The notes under the pieces were generated by a model, which saw nothing but the letters and a program-made list of their open reading frames with translations, was not told the DNA's origin and ran no database searches. 15,947 nt of DNA from Bacteroidota bacterium (GTDB taxonomy: Bacteria > Bacteroidota > Bacteroidia > Flavobacteriales_D > Crocinitomicaceae): contig JAJRQP010000203.1 in NCBI GenBank assembly GCA_024280195.1, positions 1 to 15,947 on the forward strand, read 5' to 3'. The translations under genes were made by a program, and so were the position numbers. Of this stretch, positions 1 through 7,153 are shown piece by piece (position 1 is the first letter of the stretch; each line of letters opens with the position of its first letter).

Positions 1-139
1 ACTTAAGATATTTGAGTATATTGAATTGTTTTATAACCGTAACCGTCGTCATTCGAGCTTAGGATACAAAAGTCCAGCTCAATTTGAAGTGATGACAAAA
101 CATACTTAACTCCGTGTCCGTTTTTGCGGGGGAAGTCCA
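1..139 (+). mobile_element. Right-end fragment of an IS3-family insertion sequence
   Basis: This is the distal end of an insertion sequence whose body lies outside the window. It holds the last codons of an IS3-type OrfB followed by a terminal sequence that, read outward, starts TGGACTTCCCCCGC and ends the element at 139. Bases 4-139 reappear as an exact reverse complement at 15812-15947, so the boundary at 139 is defined by where the two copies stop matching. The element has inserted into the minus-strand exported-protein gene that begins at 2342. The target duplication cannot be seen because the other end of the IS is absent. Confidence 0.9.
2..109 (+). pseudogene. IS3-family transposase OrfB, C-terminal fragment (runs off window)
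   Basis: An open frame enters from the window edge and stops at TAA 107-109. It encodes about 35 residues including YNRNRRHSSLGYKSPAQFE, the hallmark C-terminal tail of IS3-family OrfB (rve integrase core; the usual form is Y-N-x-x-R-x-H-S-x-L-G-Y-x-x-P). The catalytic DDE residues lie outside the window. The same tail is encoded on the minus strand at the right edge. It is a different IS from the complete element at 13058-14193, whose OrfB tail reads YYNESYLHSTLGYRPPNKFEE. Confidence 0.88.
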
Positions 140-2342
140 TAGAGTTGTTAACTCTTATTCCTTTCCAACTTTCATTCGCTGTTGTATCAGGGGCTAAAAC
201 AATTCTGTTTGTAGCAGTACCCTCTATTCTTAATTCACCATTAACAAGAATTTCAGTTTTATTGACGTCATTACCACCTGAAGTAGCATCGGCAAATCCA
301 ACAACGTCAATGTATTTAGAATTTATGATAAGTGTTTGACCCGAATCAACGGTAATATCACCAGTTATGTTAATGGTTGAATATGTCGGCCATGTACCAT
401 TCCAAGCACCTGAAAATTCTGTAATGTTATCTTCAACTTTTATAAGTTTCATCTCAGCAGGATCAAAATGAAGAGATAATTTTGCTGTTCCAAGACTATC
501 GTAAACATCAAAAACTTCACCAGTATAGACATCTGTTACTTTAGTATATCCTGGTCTATTGTCAAACTGAATTACAACATCTTGACTATCTGATGATAAC
601 GACCTCCTATTTACTAAAGTATAGTATTCTTCATTTGTAACTGAAGTAAACCGTCCAACTTCAAGATAGGTAGAAGTATCCACAAAATCCGTACTGTAAA
701 TCGAATCTATGACAGAGCCAGTAATTGATTTTACATTTTTCCAATTATCGGCATCTTCCCATGTAAGTGAATCTAAAGTAATCCAAATAGAATCAATAAA
801 TTCATTCCATTCTTTTGCGGCATACCATCTTTCATTTGGAATATGTTTTAGTGAATCGTAATCCCACGCAACTAGACCATGGTAAACCCATGGGTCGATT
901 GATGATCCTGAAGAAAGTGGGAATAATTCAAATTTTTCATCTGAATTATTAAATGAAAAACCATTTACTAAATCTTCTTTGGTAGATATGTATGTAAAAT
1001 AACCTACTCCTGAAGCTCCATAAGTTACAGCTAAATTACATTGATTTTTAAGTTCAAAAGTTGTAGGATCTCTTTTTTGATAAGCAGTATCTGCATCAGC
1101 ATATCCACCTGCTTGAAGAATTTGCCAGTAATCTTTACCTCTAGAAACAATTTCTGAATTCATAAAACTAGCATGCTCTATAAAATCATCATAAGCATTC
1201 TGAATACTTGTTGTATCAATTCCAGTATTACTAGAGGAATCATGATACGGCCAAAAAGAATAATGATTCGGAATTACTTCAAGTGGATCAACTTCATTGA
1301 TATAAATACCTAATGAATAATTTACAGAAGAAGTTACTCTTTTATGCACAACAGTATCGGCATTATCATCCCAAAGATTCATTCCCCAAAATTGACTGAC
1401 CCTTGGTTCATCTTCAGGAGAAAACCTACCATGGTTATCAGTATTGATTCTGGAATAATAATTCGCGATAGCTATTTTAATGGAATCATCTGTTACATTA
1501 TCAGCAGCTGCTTGTTCTAAGATTAATCCATAATAACTTCTACAAGAGATATTATCTACAGCTAAGGAATCATTGCCTCGCCAATATACTCTAAATGAAA
1601 CAGATGCCCATCCACTACTTTCAGAATATGTAGCAGGTTCTTTAAAAATAGACCATCCACTCGAGTCAGGGTTTTGAAAATCAATCCCTCTATAATGGTA
1701 AGTCTTTGATAAATTATTCCAAGTCTCAGCAACAGGGTCATAGTCCCAATAATACATAGAAACATCACAAATTGTATCTGTTGTAAGTGTATCCCATGCT
1801 TTCATTACAAAATATGGATACATGTGGGAATTTCTTCTATTTATAAATTTCGCTCCGGATAGTTTCAGTACTGTATCAGCAGAATGTTGATTAGGATCAT
1901 ACAATTTTCCTATGACATCAGGTCCTTCAAACAAATCATTTCCTTGGCTGTAAGTCCAGTCGTAACCATATTCATCATTATCATCCAATTCAGCTTCAGC
2001 ATGACCAACAAACCCAAAACGAATTAAATCATTAAAATTATAACCTTTTAATTTTAAATTATAGTCTTGCCCCCAAAATTGTACATCAAGATTATTATTT
2101 GCCGCATAATGAGTGCCTAAAGAGTCGGCAATTCCATAAGCAAGAGTTGCTCCGAATTCATCAATTTGATCAATGTATTGTTCAGGTGCTAATCCAGTAG
2201 TATCCCCACCATACCCATGCCTACCTGCCATCATAGCACTGTAAGGATCCCAATACACTATTTTTTGAAATTTTCCTGCTTGAATATTTCCTAATAAACA
2301 CAATACGATTAAAAAGGAAATAATTAATGTTTTTTTCTTCAT
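140..2342 (-). pseudogene. Secreted protein, glycoside-hydrolase-like barrel plus beta-helix start, truncated by IS
   Basis: The start at 2342 (MKKKTLIISF) is preferred over an ATG four codons upstream, because that upstream ATG overlaps the GGAGG ribosome site serving 2342. Residues 1-22 are a signal peptide ending NIQA. About 734 native residues remain. The middle has a stretch typical of TIM-barrel hydrolases (LQAGGY, later CNLAVTYGASGVGYFTY), then a beta-sandwich-like part (TDVYTGEVFDV, LSLHFDPAEMKLIKV). The last ~100 residues (ITGDITVDSGQTLII, VNGELRIEG, SWKGIRV) look like the first coils of a parallel beta-helix. At 139 the IS begins and the frame runs on into IS sequence to position 3, so the native C-terminus, probably with a sorting domain, is lost. 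It lies 28 bases downstream of the FG-GAP gene and is likely co-transcribed with it. Hydrolase activity is inference; no catalytic residues were assigned. Confidence 0.75.
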
Positions 2343-2370
2343 GAACTCCTCCATTTGTTAAGTTTTTTTG

Positions 2371-3912
2371 TTATTTTAATAATAGCATTTTTTTAGAAAG
2401 GATAGTTTCAGAAGTTTTTAATTTATAGATGTAAACTCCTGATGAAACTTTGTCTCCGTCTTTGTTTTTCCCATCCCACTCTATTGAATAACTCCCAACG
2501 GGTAACTCTGTATTTAAAAGTGTTCGTATTTTTTGACCAAGTGTATTAAAAATTGAAAGTGCTACATGTCCTCTTTTAGGTAATTGAAATTCAATTGTAG
2601 TTGATGGGTTAAACGGATTTGGGTAGTTTTGTTTTAATTCAAAGTTATCAGGTAAAGTTGGTTCGTATTCATATTCAATATCTGTTACTATATAAGGACC
2701 ACCATTTACAATAAAAACATCCCAAAAAGCTGTGAGGTTATAATTACGACAACTAAACATAAAATCGTTATAACCGTCTCCATTAAAATCTCCAGCAGGA
2801 GATAATTCTTGTCCTATTCTATCTAACGATAAATTTGGAAGATCTGATCTATATATTGATAAATCATAAGTTGTATCTAATAAAGTGCCACCCAGATAAA
2901 TGTCAACTACTCCATAAAATGTTCTCGCATCTCCACTAATTAAGTCATTAGTTCCATCCCCATTGATATCTCCTGCAGAAGAAAATTCACTAGACCTCCC
3001 CATCCATTTATCATAAAGAGAGTCAGAAGAAGGACCACCATAATAAATTAGAAAATACCATCGATACAATACACCAAGATCATCCCATCCATCACCATTT
3101 GCATCACCAATATTTTCAACTTCAATCGCAAAATTTATTGCTTCTAAGGCTGTGTCATTTTCAGCAGGTGGAGCAATGAGCAAATCAGGTTGAGTCGAGT
3201 AATTTGGACCATAAAAAATTCCGACATAACCAGATGTATCTAAATTTGCTTTTAAACCTATAAAAATATCTAATTGATTATCGCCATTAAAATCGATAAA
3301 TCCAAATTCGGTTGTTGTGTGTGAGTAATTATTGACTTTATAATTCCAATCAGGGGTTTTGTCAATAGCAGGAATTCCACTATAATAATGCAATGTTGGA
3401 CCTTCTAGAGTATTATGCTGATAAGTTAAATAGTCACCTAAACTATCCGAATCAACAAATGCTGACTCTCCAAACCATCCAAAAGCATAATTACTGTCTG
3501 TAAAATATACTGAATCATATGGAAGGGATGCCAGCGAATCAGCAAAACCTTTGTAAAAATAAACAGCCCCAAAAGTAAAACCTTCAGCATATTGTGTAAT
3601 GATATCATTTATACCATCACCATCTAAATCTATCGGGTTCGCTTGTACATGACCGTTTAGAAACATGTCTGGAATTGTATCTACAGGATTTCCACCATAA
3701 AAGATATAAGACCCAAATGGCACTTGAGATGAAACAGCAATATCTGAATAACCATCAGAATTTATATCGCCTATATTTTTAAGTGTTAATCCTACCTTAG
3801 CATCAATTGTCGGTCCCTGATAATGGAATATGATTTGCGTAGTATCAAAAGCAAATAGATTTGAATAGGTAAGAATATATAGAATTAAGAATGTCTTTAA
3901 AGCAAACCGCAT
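2371..3912 (-). CDS. Exported FG-GAP repeat protein with T9SS-type C-terminal sorting domain
   Basis: A 513-residue secreted protein. The start at 3912 (MRFALK) is chosen over 3927 because GGGAAGG sits just upstream of it. An N-terminal signal peptide (about residues 1-22) is followed by at least six FG-GAP/integrin-like calcium-binding loops: GDINSDGYSD near 48, DLDGDGIND near 95, DFNGDNQLD near 207, GDANGDGWDD near 269, GDINGDGTND near 314 and GDFNGDGYND near 374. They probably form a beta-propeller. The last ~90 residues begin LKQNYPNPFNPSTTIEF and end in GVYIYKLKT...SKKMLLLK, the Por-type sorting domain used for type IX secretion and surface attachment in FCB-group bacteria. It is the first gene of a two-gene operon. 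Its ligand is unknown; such proteins are usually surface or extracellular binding proteins. It is the best taxonomic marker in the window. Confidence 0.9.
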   Translation of the reverse strand: MRFALKTFLILYILTYSNLFAFDTTQIIFHYQGPTIDAKVGLTLKNIGDINSDGYSDIAVSSQVPFGSYIFYGGNPVDTIPDMFLNGHVQANPIDLDGDGINDIITQYAEGFTFGAVYFYKGFADSLASLPYDSVYFTDSNYAFGWFGESAFVDSDSLGDYLTYQHNTLEGPTLHYYSGIPAIDKTPDWNYKVNNYSHTTTEFGFIDFNGDNQLDIFIGLKANLDTSGYVGIFYGPNYSTQPDLLIAPPAENDTALEAINFAIEVENIGDANGDGWDDLGVLYRWYFLIYYGGPSSDSLYDKWMGRSSEFSSAGDINGDGTNDLISGDARTFYGVVDIYLGGTLLDTTYDLSIYRSDLPNLSLDRIGQELSPAGDFNGDGYNDFMFSCRNYNLTAFWDVFIVNGGPYIVTDIEYEYEPTLPDNFELKQNYPNPFNPSTTIEFQLPKRGHVALSIFNTLGQKIRTLLNTELPVGSYSIEWDGKNKDGDKVSSGVYIYKLKTSETILSKKMLLLK

Positions 3913-3938
3913 GATGTGCCTTCCCATCTGTTTACTGC

Positions 3939-3967
3939 AATAAATGTGAATAAAGTCACATTGTCAA
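3939..3967 (-). promoter_or_regulatory. Promoter of the FG-GAP operon with CRP-like palindrome in the spacer
   Basis: On the minus strand TTGACA (3967-3962) is followed after exactly 17 bases by TTTATT (3944-3939), about 27 bases ahead of the ATG at 3912. The spacer contains the perfect palindrome TGTGA-N6-TCACA at 3945-3960. Both elements are read directly from the sequence. The palindrome equals the classical CRP/FNR half-site arrangement. Its position between -35 and -10 suggests repression, or a spacer-binding regulator, rather than upstream activation. Confidence 0.6.
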
Positions 3968-4189
3968 TAATAAAGACTGTTTTGTAGAGAGATTTGTTTA
4001 AAGTTATTAAATCATAAATAGTGTCAATTATGGCATTCTAACTTTTTTGATGATAACTTCTAACTAATTTAACTCTTAATGAAGCCATATCTTTTGTTCA
4101 CTCAAACCATATAATTACCTTCAAGCCATAAAGCATAATTTCATATTAATCTGTGTTGTTTTAAGATAGGGGAGTTTTCTTCTCATGGT

Positions 4190-4235
4190 TTTTTGGATTC
4201 CTCTTGCCTGAGGGTGAAGGAACCAAAAACCCATT
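4190..4235 (+). promoter_or_regulatory. Hairpin leader upstream of the ArdC-like gene
   Basis: An inverted repeat lies just ahead of the ardC-like start: TTTTTGGATTCC pairs with GGAACCAAAAA (one bulged A), and inside it CCTC and GAGG can form a nested stem. The hairpin ends about 20-25 bases before the ribosome site AAGGAAA at 4240-4246. It could be an attenuator, an operator, or, since ArdC genes are often carried by conjugative elements, a single-stranded-DNA promoter structure. The pairing is visible; the role is inference. The rest of the 3968-4189 spacer shows no gene. Confidence 0.4.
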
Positions 4236-4253
4236 TAACGAAGGAAATATATT

Positions 4254-5036
4254 ATGAAAAACAACCAAGCAAAAAAACTCATTGAAAACGCTCTTAACGC
4301 ATTAACAGAATCTCTTGAAAATGGTCAAAGTGATGAGTTAAAAAGATTCCTTAACACTATGAGTAAATTCCATAAGTATAGTTTACGAAATATCATGCTC
4401 ATAGCATTACAAAAGCCTAATGCGACTCACACAGCAGGCTATCACACATGGAAAAAACTAGGTAGATTCGTAAATAAGGGCGAAAAAGGCATTGTTATCA
4501 TTGCTCCATTAGTTGCTAAGAAAGAAACAGAAGAAAAGAATAATTCTAATGATTCTGTGATTAACGGTTATAGGGGAGTGAATGTTTTTGACATCAGTCA
4601 AACTGAGGGAGATGAACTACCCGAAGTTACTATTGTAAAAGGAGACCCATCCAGTTATCAAGAAAAGCTAAATAATTACATTACTACTAATAAAATTACT
4701 CTTGAATACTCAGATACTCTACAAACTGATGGTTGTTCATCAGGAGGTAAAATAACAATACGAACAGGATTAACACCAGCTGAAGATTTTAGTGTGAAAG
4801 TCCACGAACTAGCTCATGAGTTATTACATCACTCAGGAGAGAAGCTCTCTAAGACTCAAAAAGAAACAGAAGCCGAAGCAGTTGCCTATGTTGTTTGTCA
4901 ATCTATTGGTCTTGATACTAATACCGCATTTAGCGATTACATCCAACTCTACAAAGGCAACAAAGAAACACTAATTAACTCAATACAGAGAATTAAAGAT
5001 GTTTCAGGAAAGATAATTCAAGGGATAAGTTTGTAA
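4254..5036 (+). CDS. ArdC-like antirestriction protein (ssDNA-binding domain plus zincin peptidase)
   Basis: A 260-residue protein with the two-part layout of ArdC-type proteins. The N-terminal ArdC/DUF1738 domain (about 1-125) has the family motifs FHKYSLRNIMLIALQKP near 39-55, AGYHTWKKLGRFVNKGEKGI near 61-80, and VFDISQTEG near 111. The C-terminal part is a metallopeptidase domain with HELAH at 184-188 and a likely third zinc ligand in the EAEAVAY segment near 208. ArdC of conjugative plasmids binds single-stranded DNA and shields incoming DNA from restriction; that this protein does so is inference from the family. It has a good ribosome site (AAGGAAA) and its own terminator, so it is probably monocistronic. 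Its presence points to a mobile-element origin for this part of the window. Confidence 0.85.
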   Translation: MKNNQAKKLIENALNALTESLENGQSDELKRFLNTMSKFHKYSLRNIMLIALQKPNATHTAGYHTWKKLGRFVNKGEKGIVIIAPLVAKKETEEKNNSNDSVINGYRGVNVFDISQTEGDELPEVTIVKGDPSSYQEKLNNYITTNKITLEYSDTLQTDGCSSGGKITIRTGLTPAEDFSVKVHELAHELLHHSGEKLSKTQKETEAEAVAYVVCQSIGLDTNTAFSDYIQLYKGNKETLINSIQRIKDVSGKIIQGISL

Positions 5037-5052
5037 ACATAAAGCTTACTTT

Positions 5053-5080
5053 GAAAAACCACCAGTAATGGTGGTTTTTC
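5053..5080 (+). terminator. Rho-independent terminator after the ArdC-like gene
   Basis: GAAAAACCACC and GGTGGTTTTTC form a perfect 11-bp stem around the loop AGTAAT, 16 bases after the ArdC-like stop codon. The T-run on the 3' arm makes it a terminator on the plus strand, and its symmetry allows function on the other strand too. Confidence 0.85.
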
Positions 5081-5117
5081 AGTTTTAGAATACTCCAATA
5101 GATACTTGAACAAATTG

Positions 5118-5144
5118 AAAAGCCTTAACAATGTTAAGGCTTTT
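5118..5144 (-). terminator. Terminator hairpin after the small minus-strand membrane gene
   Basis: AAAAGCCTTAAC and GTTAAGGCTTTT form a perfect 12-bp stem around a three-base loop AAT. It lies six bases beyond the stop of the 48-residue minus-strand gene and 37 bases beyond the previous hairpin. The two hairpins thus separate convergent genes, each probably serving one strand. Confidence 0.8.
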
Positions 5145-5150
5145 GTTATG

Positions 5151-5297
5151 TTATTTTACAAAAATAAACATACAGATTACAAGAGTACATAATAATACTC
5201 CCATAGAAAGAAATACAAAATCTATTCCTTTTCGAACGGTCTTTTGTCGTTTTATAGAACCAACTGGACGTTCTTCTAGCCATGTGATGAATGACAT
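5151..5297 (-). CDS. Small single-pass membrane protein (48 residues)
   Basis: A short frame with an ATG at 5297 preceded by GGAG seven bases upstream, a TAA at 5151-5153, and a perfect terminator hairpin immediately after the stop. The product starts MSFITWLEERPVGS, has a basic stretch (KRQKTVRKG near 20-28), and ends in one hydrophobic helix of about 20 residues (FVFLSMGVLLCTLVICMFIF). Positive charge before the helix predicts the N-terminus inside. Family unknown. The neighbours say little, although tiny membrane proteins in such islands can be toxins or regulators. The matched ribosome site and terminator make it more convincing than the plus-strand frame overlapping it. Confidence 0.55.
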   Translation of the reverse strand: MSFITWLEERPVGSIKRQKTVRKGIDFVFLSMGVLLCTLVICMFIFVK

Positions 5298-5625
5298 AAT
5301 TTACTCCAATCTAATTTTTTACTTGATTTTAAAGGACTAACTGATATATTATTGATTATTGTTCGCATTCAAGAAGGTTTTCTTGATAGATTATTTTATC
5401 ACAAAAGAAGAATTTTGTCAATAGGGGTAGAATTGATGAAAGATAAACCAGCGTACCGAATTAATAGAAGATTAGAGCAAATTCTGTTATCAAATATAAA
5501 ACTATTTATAGTCAATAGTTATACAAGTGATGCAATTTGAATCTGCTTTATGGATAATACCTAATTTTTTAATAAGCTATATAGAATTAGTTTCTTTAAT
5601 TGATAAATTTTTTAGGAGGTAACAA
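5298..5625. other. Intergenic stretch without a supported gene
   Basis: This stretch separates the small minus-strand gene from the plus-strand membrane/glycosyltransferase operon. A short plus-strand frame with a possible ATG near 5436 (MKDKPAYRINRR, 34 residues) is preceded by a weak GGGG, but it has no recognisable domain and I do not call it. The promoters of both flanking genes should lie here, yet no convincing -35/-10 pair was found. The only clear element is AGGAGGT at 5614-5620, the ribosome site of the gene at 5626. Confidence 0.5.
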
Positions 5626-6215
5626 ATGGCTTCACAAGAAATAGAATCAAAACTTATCGAATATCAAGAGTTAAGAAGTGAGATTAGGTTTTTTTTCAGA
5701 GCGTAATCAGATTAAGAAATTTGCATTTACAATAACATTAGCCATATTAGGTTTTGTGTTAAAATTTGATGATAGTAATCAAATTATTTTTAGTGAGTTA
5801 TACTATCTATTGCCGATATCTTCAATATTAATTTCATTCTTATGGCAACAAGAACATAGGCGAATTATTGCTATATTTAGAATTGGTACCTTTATAGAAA
5901 AATTTATTGAAAGTAAGGTTCCTGGGCTTAACTGGGAAAGCATAGGGTATAAACATCCATTTGATCACGCCACTTCATCAAAAGTTTCAAGACTTTTTGC
6001 AGGTCTTGATTTACCAGTGTTATTTATTCTACCATTATTATTATGGTCATATAAAGTATATTTCTCAAACAGAGAATTGATGATTGTAGTAGATTTTTTT
6101 TTTGATTATATTATTTGTAAGTGTTTATGCACAGTCTATTATGATTACAAAAAACGGTAAAGAAATAGAAAGACAAAAATGGGACATTCTCTATCAAGCA
6201 GAAGAATCTAAATAA
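5626..6215 (+). CDS. Four-helix membrane protein, broken by two poly-T frameshifts
   Basis: A perfect Shine-Dalgarno (AGGAGGT, 5614-5620) precedes ATG 5626. The first frame (MASQEIESKLIEYQELRSEI) stops at 5704, just after an 8-T run (5689-5696). Removing one T joins it to the frame reading RFFSERNQIKKFAF. That frame goes wrong at a 10-T run (6094-6103); removing one T there yields LIILFVSVYAQS and ends at TAA 6213-6215. The repaired protein is 195 residues, with predicted membrane helices near 31-46, 55-73, 127-143 and 151-167 and a conserved-looking loop (VPGLNWESIGY near 98). It resembles an uncharacterised family of small membrane proteins with an N-terminal EYQ-LR-EI segment; no function is known to me. 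It probably leads the operon with the glycosyltransferase gene. The breaks may be sequencing errors, real decay, or slippage-based switching. Confidence 0.7.
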
Positions 6216-6280
6216 CATTTATGTAATAGTTTTATTAGTAATTCTATTTTAACTTTCTAAATCTGTTTAAGGTGTTTAAT

Positions 6281-7153
6281 ATGAATTCTCAAAAAGCAAA
6301 TGATTGTATTATCATAATCCCTGCTTATAACGCTGAAAAAACAATTAAATCGTTATTAAAATCAACGAAAAAATACTCGATTATCGTTGTAGATGATGGT
6401 AGTATTGATGGGACATCAAAGATTGTTAAGTCAATGAATGTGCCAATTGTATCTCACAGTAAGAATAAAGGAGTAGGAGAGGCTATTACTACTGGAATTG
6501 AGTATGGATTATCCAATGGTTATTCTTATGCAGTAACTATTGATTCTGATGGTCAACATTCACCATTATATATAGATTCATTTATAGAAAAAGTATGTAA
6601 AACATCTTTTGTAATTGGAAATAGGTTTCATGATTTGAAGTTTGTTCCCTCTCAAAAACTAGCTTCAAACCTATTAGGTTCTAAAATATTTGAAAAAGTA
6701 TATGGTAGGTTTTTACCAGATGTTTCATGTGGCTTCCGAGCATTCCCTTTAGATAGAGATTTTCTAAAGTTAGGTTCTAAATCATATGACTTTATCTTCG
6801 AGCAACTTGTTAGTGCAATAAAAAAAGGATTCGAAATCGAGTATGTAAATATACCTGTAGTTTATTATATGAATGAACTTCTTTCTACAAGAATATTGGA
6901 ATTGAAAGGATTTTTAACAGTTGTTAATAATTCAATAAAAACTGACTTATCTATGCGACAAACTGAAACAAATTTTAACTCCCTTATTTCAAAAATTACC
7001 TGCAAAGAGTTTTTTCAGTTAACAATTGATTCATATATTTTTTACGGATTCTATCTCAAAGATACTGATTCATATGTGATACAAACTGATATTGAAAAAG
7101 CTTACTCATTCTACAAATTGATATCTGATGAAAAAAATAAAATTATCAACTAA
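6281..7153 (+). CDS. Glycosyltransferase family 2 (soluble, DPM1-like)
   Basis: A 290-residue GT-A-fold glycosyltransferase. ATG 6281 is preferred over the in-frame GTG at 6272 because AAGG lies at the right distance upstream. Visible motifs: IPAYNAEKTI near 13, VVDDGSIDGT at 37-46 (nucleotide-sugar binding), a DSD metal motif at 88-90 followed by GQH, and SCGFRAF at 149-154, the acceptor-loop pattern of polyprenyl-phosphate sugar transferases such as dolichyl-phosphate mannose synthase. No C-terminal membrane helices are seen, so it would act at the inner face of the membrane. The last 26 bases overlap the next gene, implying translational coupling. The donor sugar and acceptor are unknown. 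The C-terminal ~70 residues are not typical GT2 sequence and may contact the partner protein. Confidence 0.88.
   Translation: MNSQKANDCIIIIPAYNAEKTIKSLLKSTKKYSIIVVDDGSIDGTSKIVKSMNVPIVSHSKNKGVGEAITTGIEYGLSNGYSYAVTIDSDGQHSPLYIDSFIEKVCKTSFVIGNRFHDLKFVPSQKLASNLLGSKIFEKVYGRFLPDVSCGFRAFPLDRDFLKLGSKSYDFIFEQLVSAIKKGFEIEYVNIPVVYYMNELLSTRILELKGFLTVVNNSIKTDLSMRQTETNFNSLISKITCKEFFQLTIDSYIFYGFYLKDTDSYVIQTDIEKAYSFYKLISDEKNKIIN

Noticed and set aside
124..339. Plus-strand frame opposite the beta-helix part of the exported protein
   Set aside because: The minus-strand product reads as repetitive secreted beta-helix sequence; the opposite frame is a shadow that also crosses the IS boundary.
5131..5340. Plus-strand open frame overlapping the small minus-strand membrane gene
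   Set aside because: It starts inside a perfect terminator hairpin, has a low-complexity product and no ribosome site; the minus-strand frame has both a ribosome site and a terminator.
5352..5540. Plus-strand frame of 62 codons (TTG start; internal ATG near 5436)
   Set aside because: Weak start signals, no recognisable domain, and AT-rich context where such frames arise by chance. Left as unannotated intergenic DNA.
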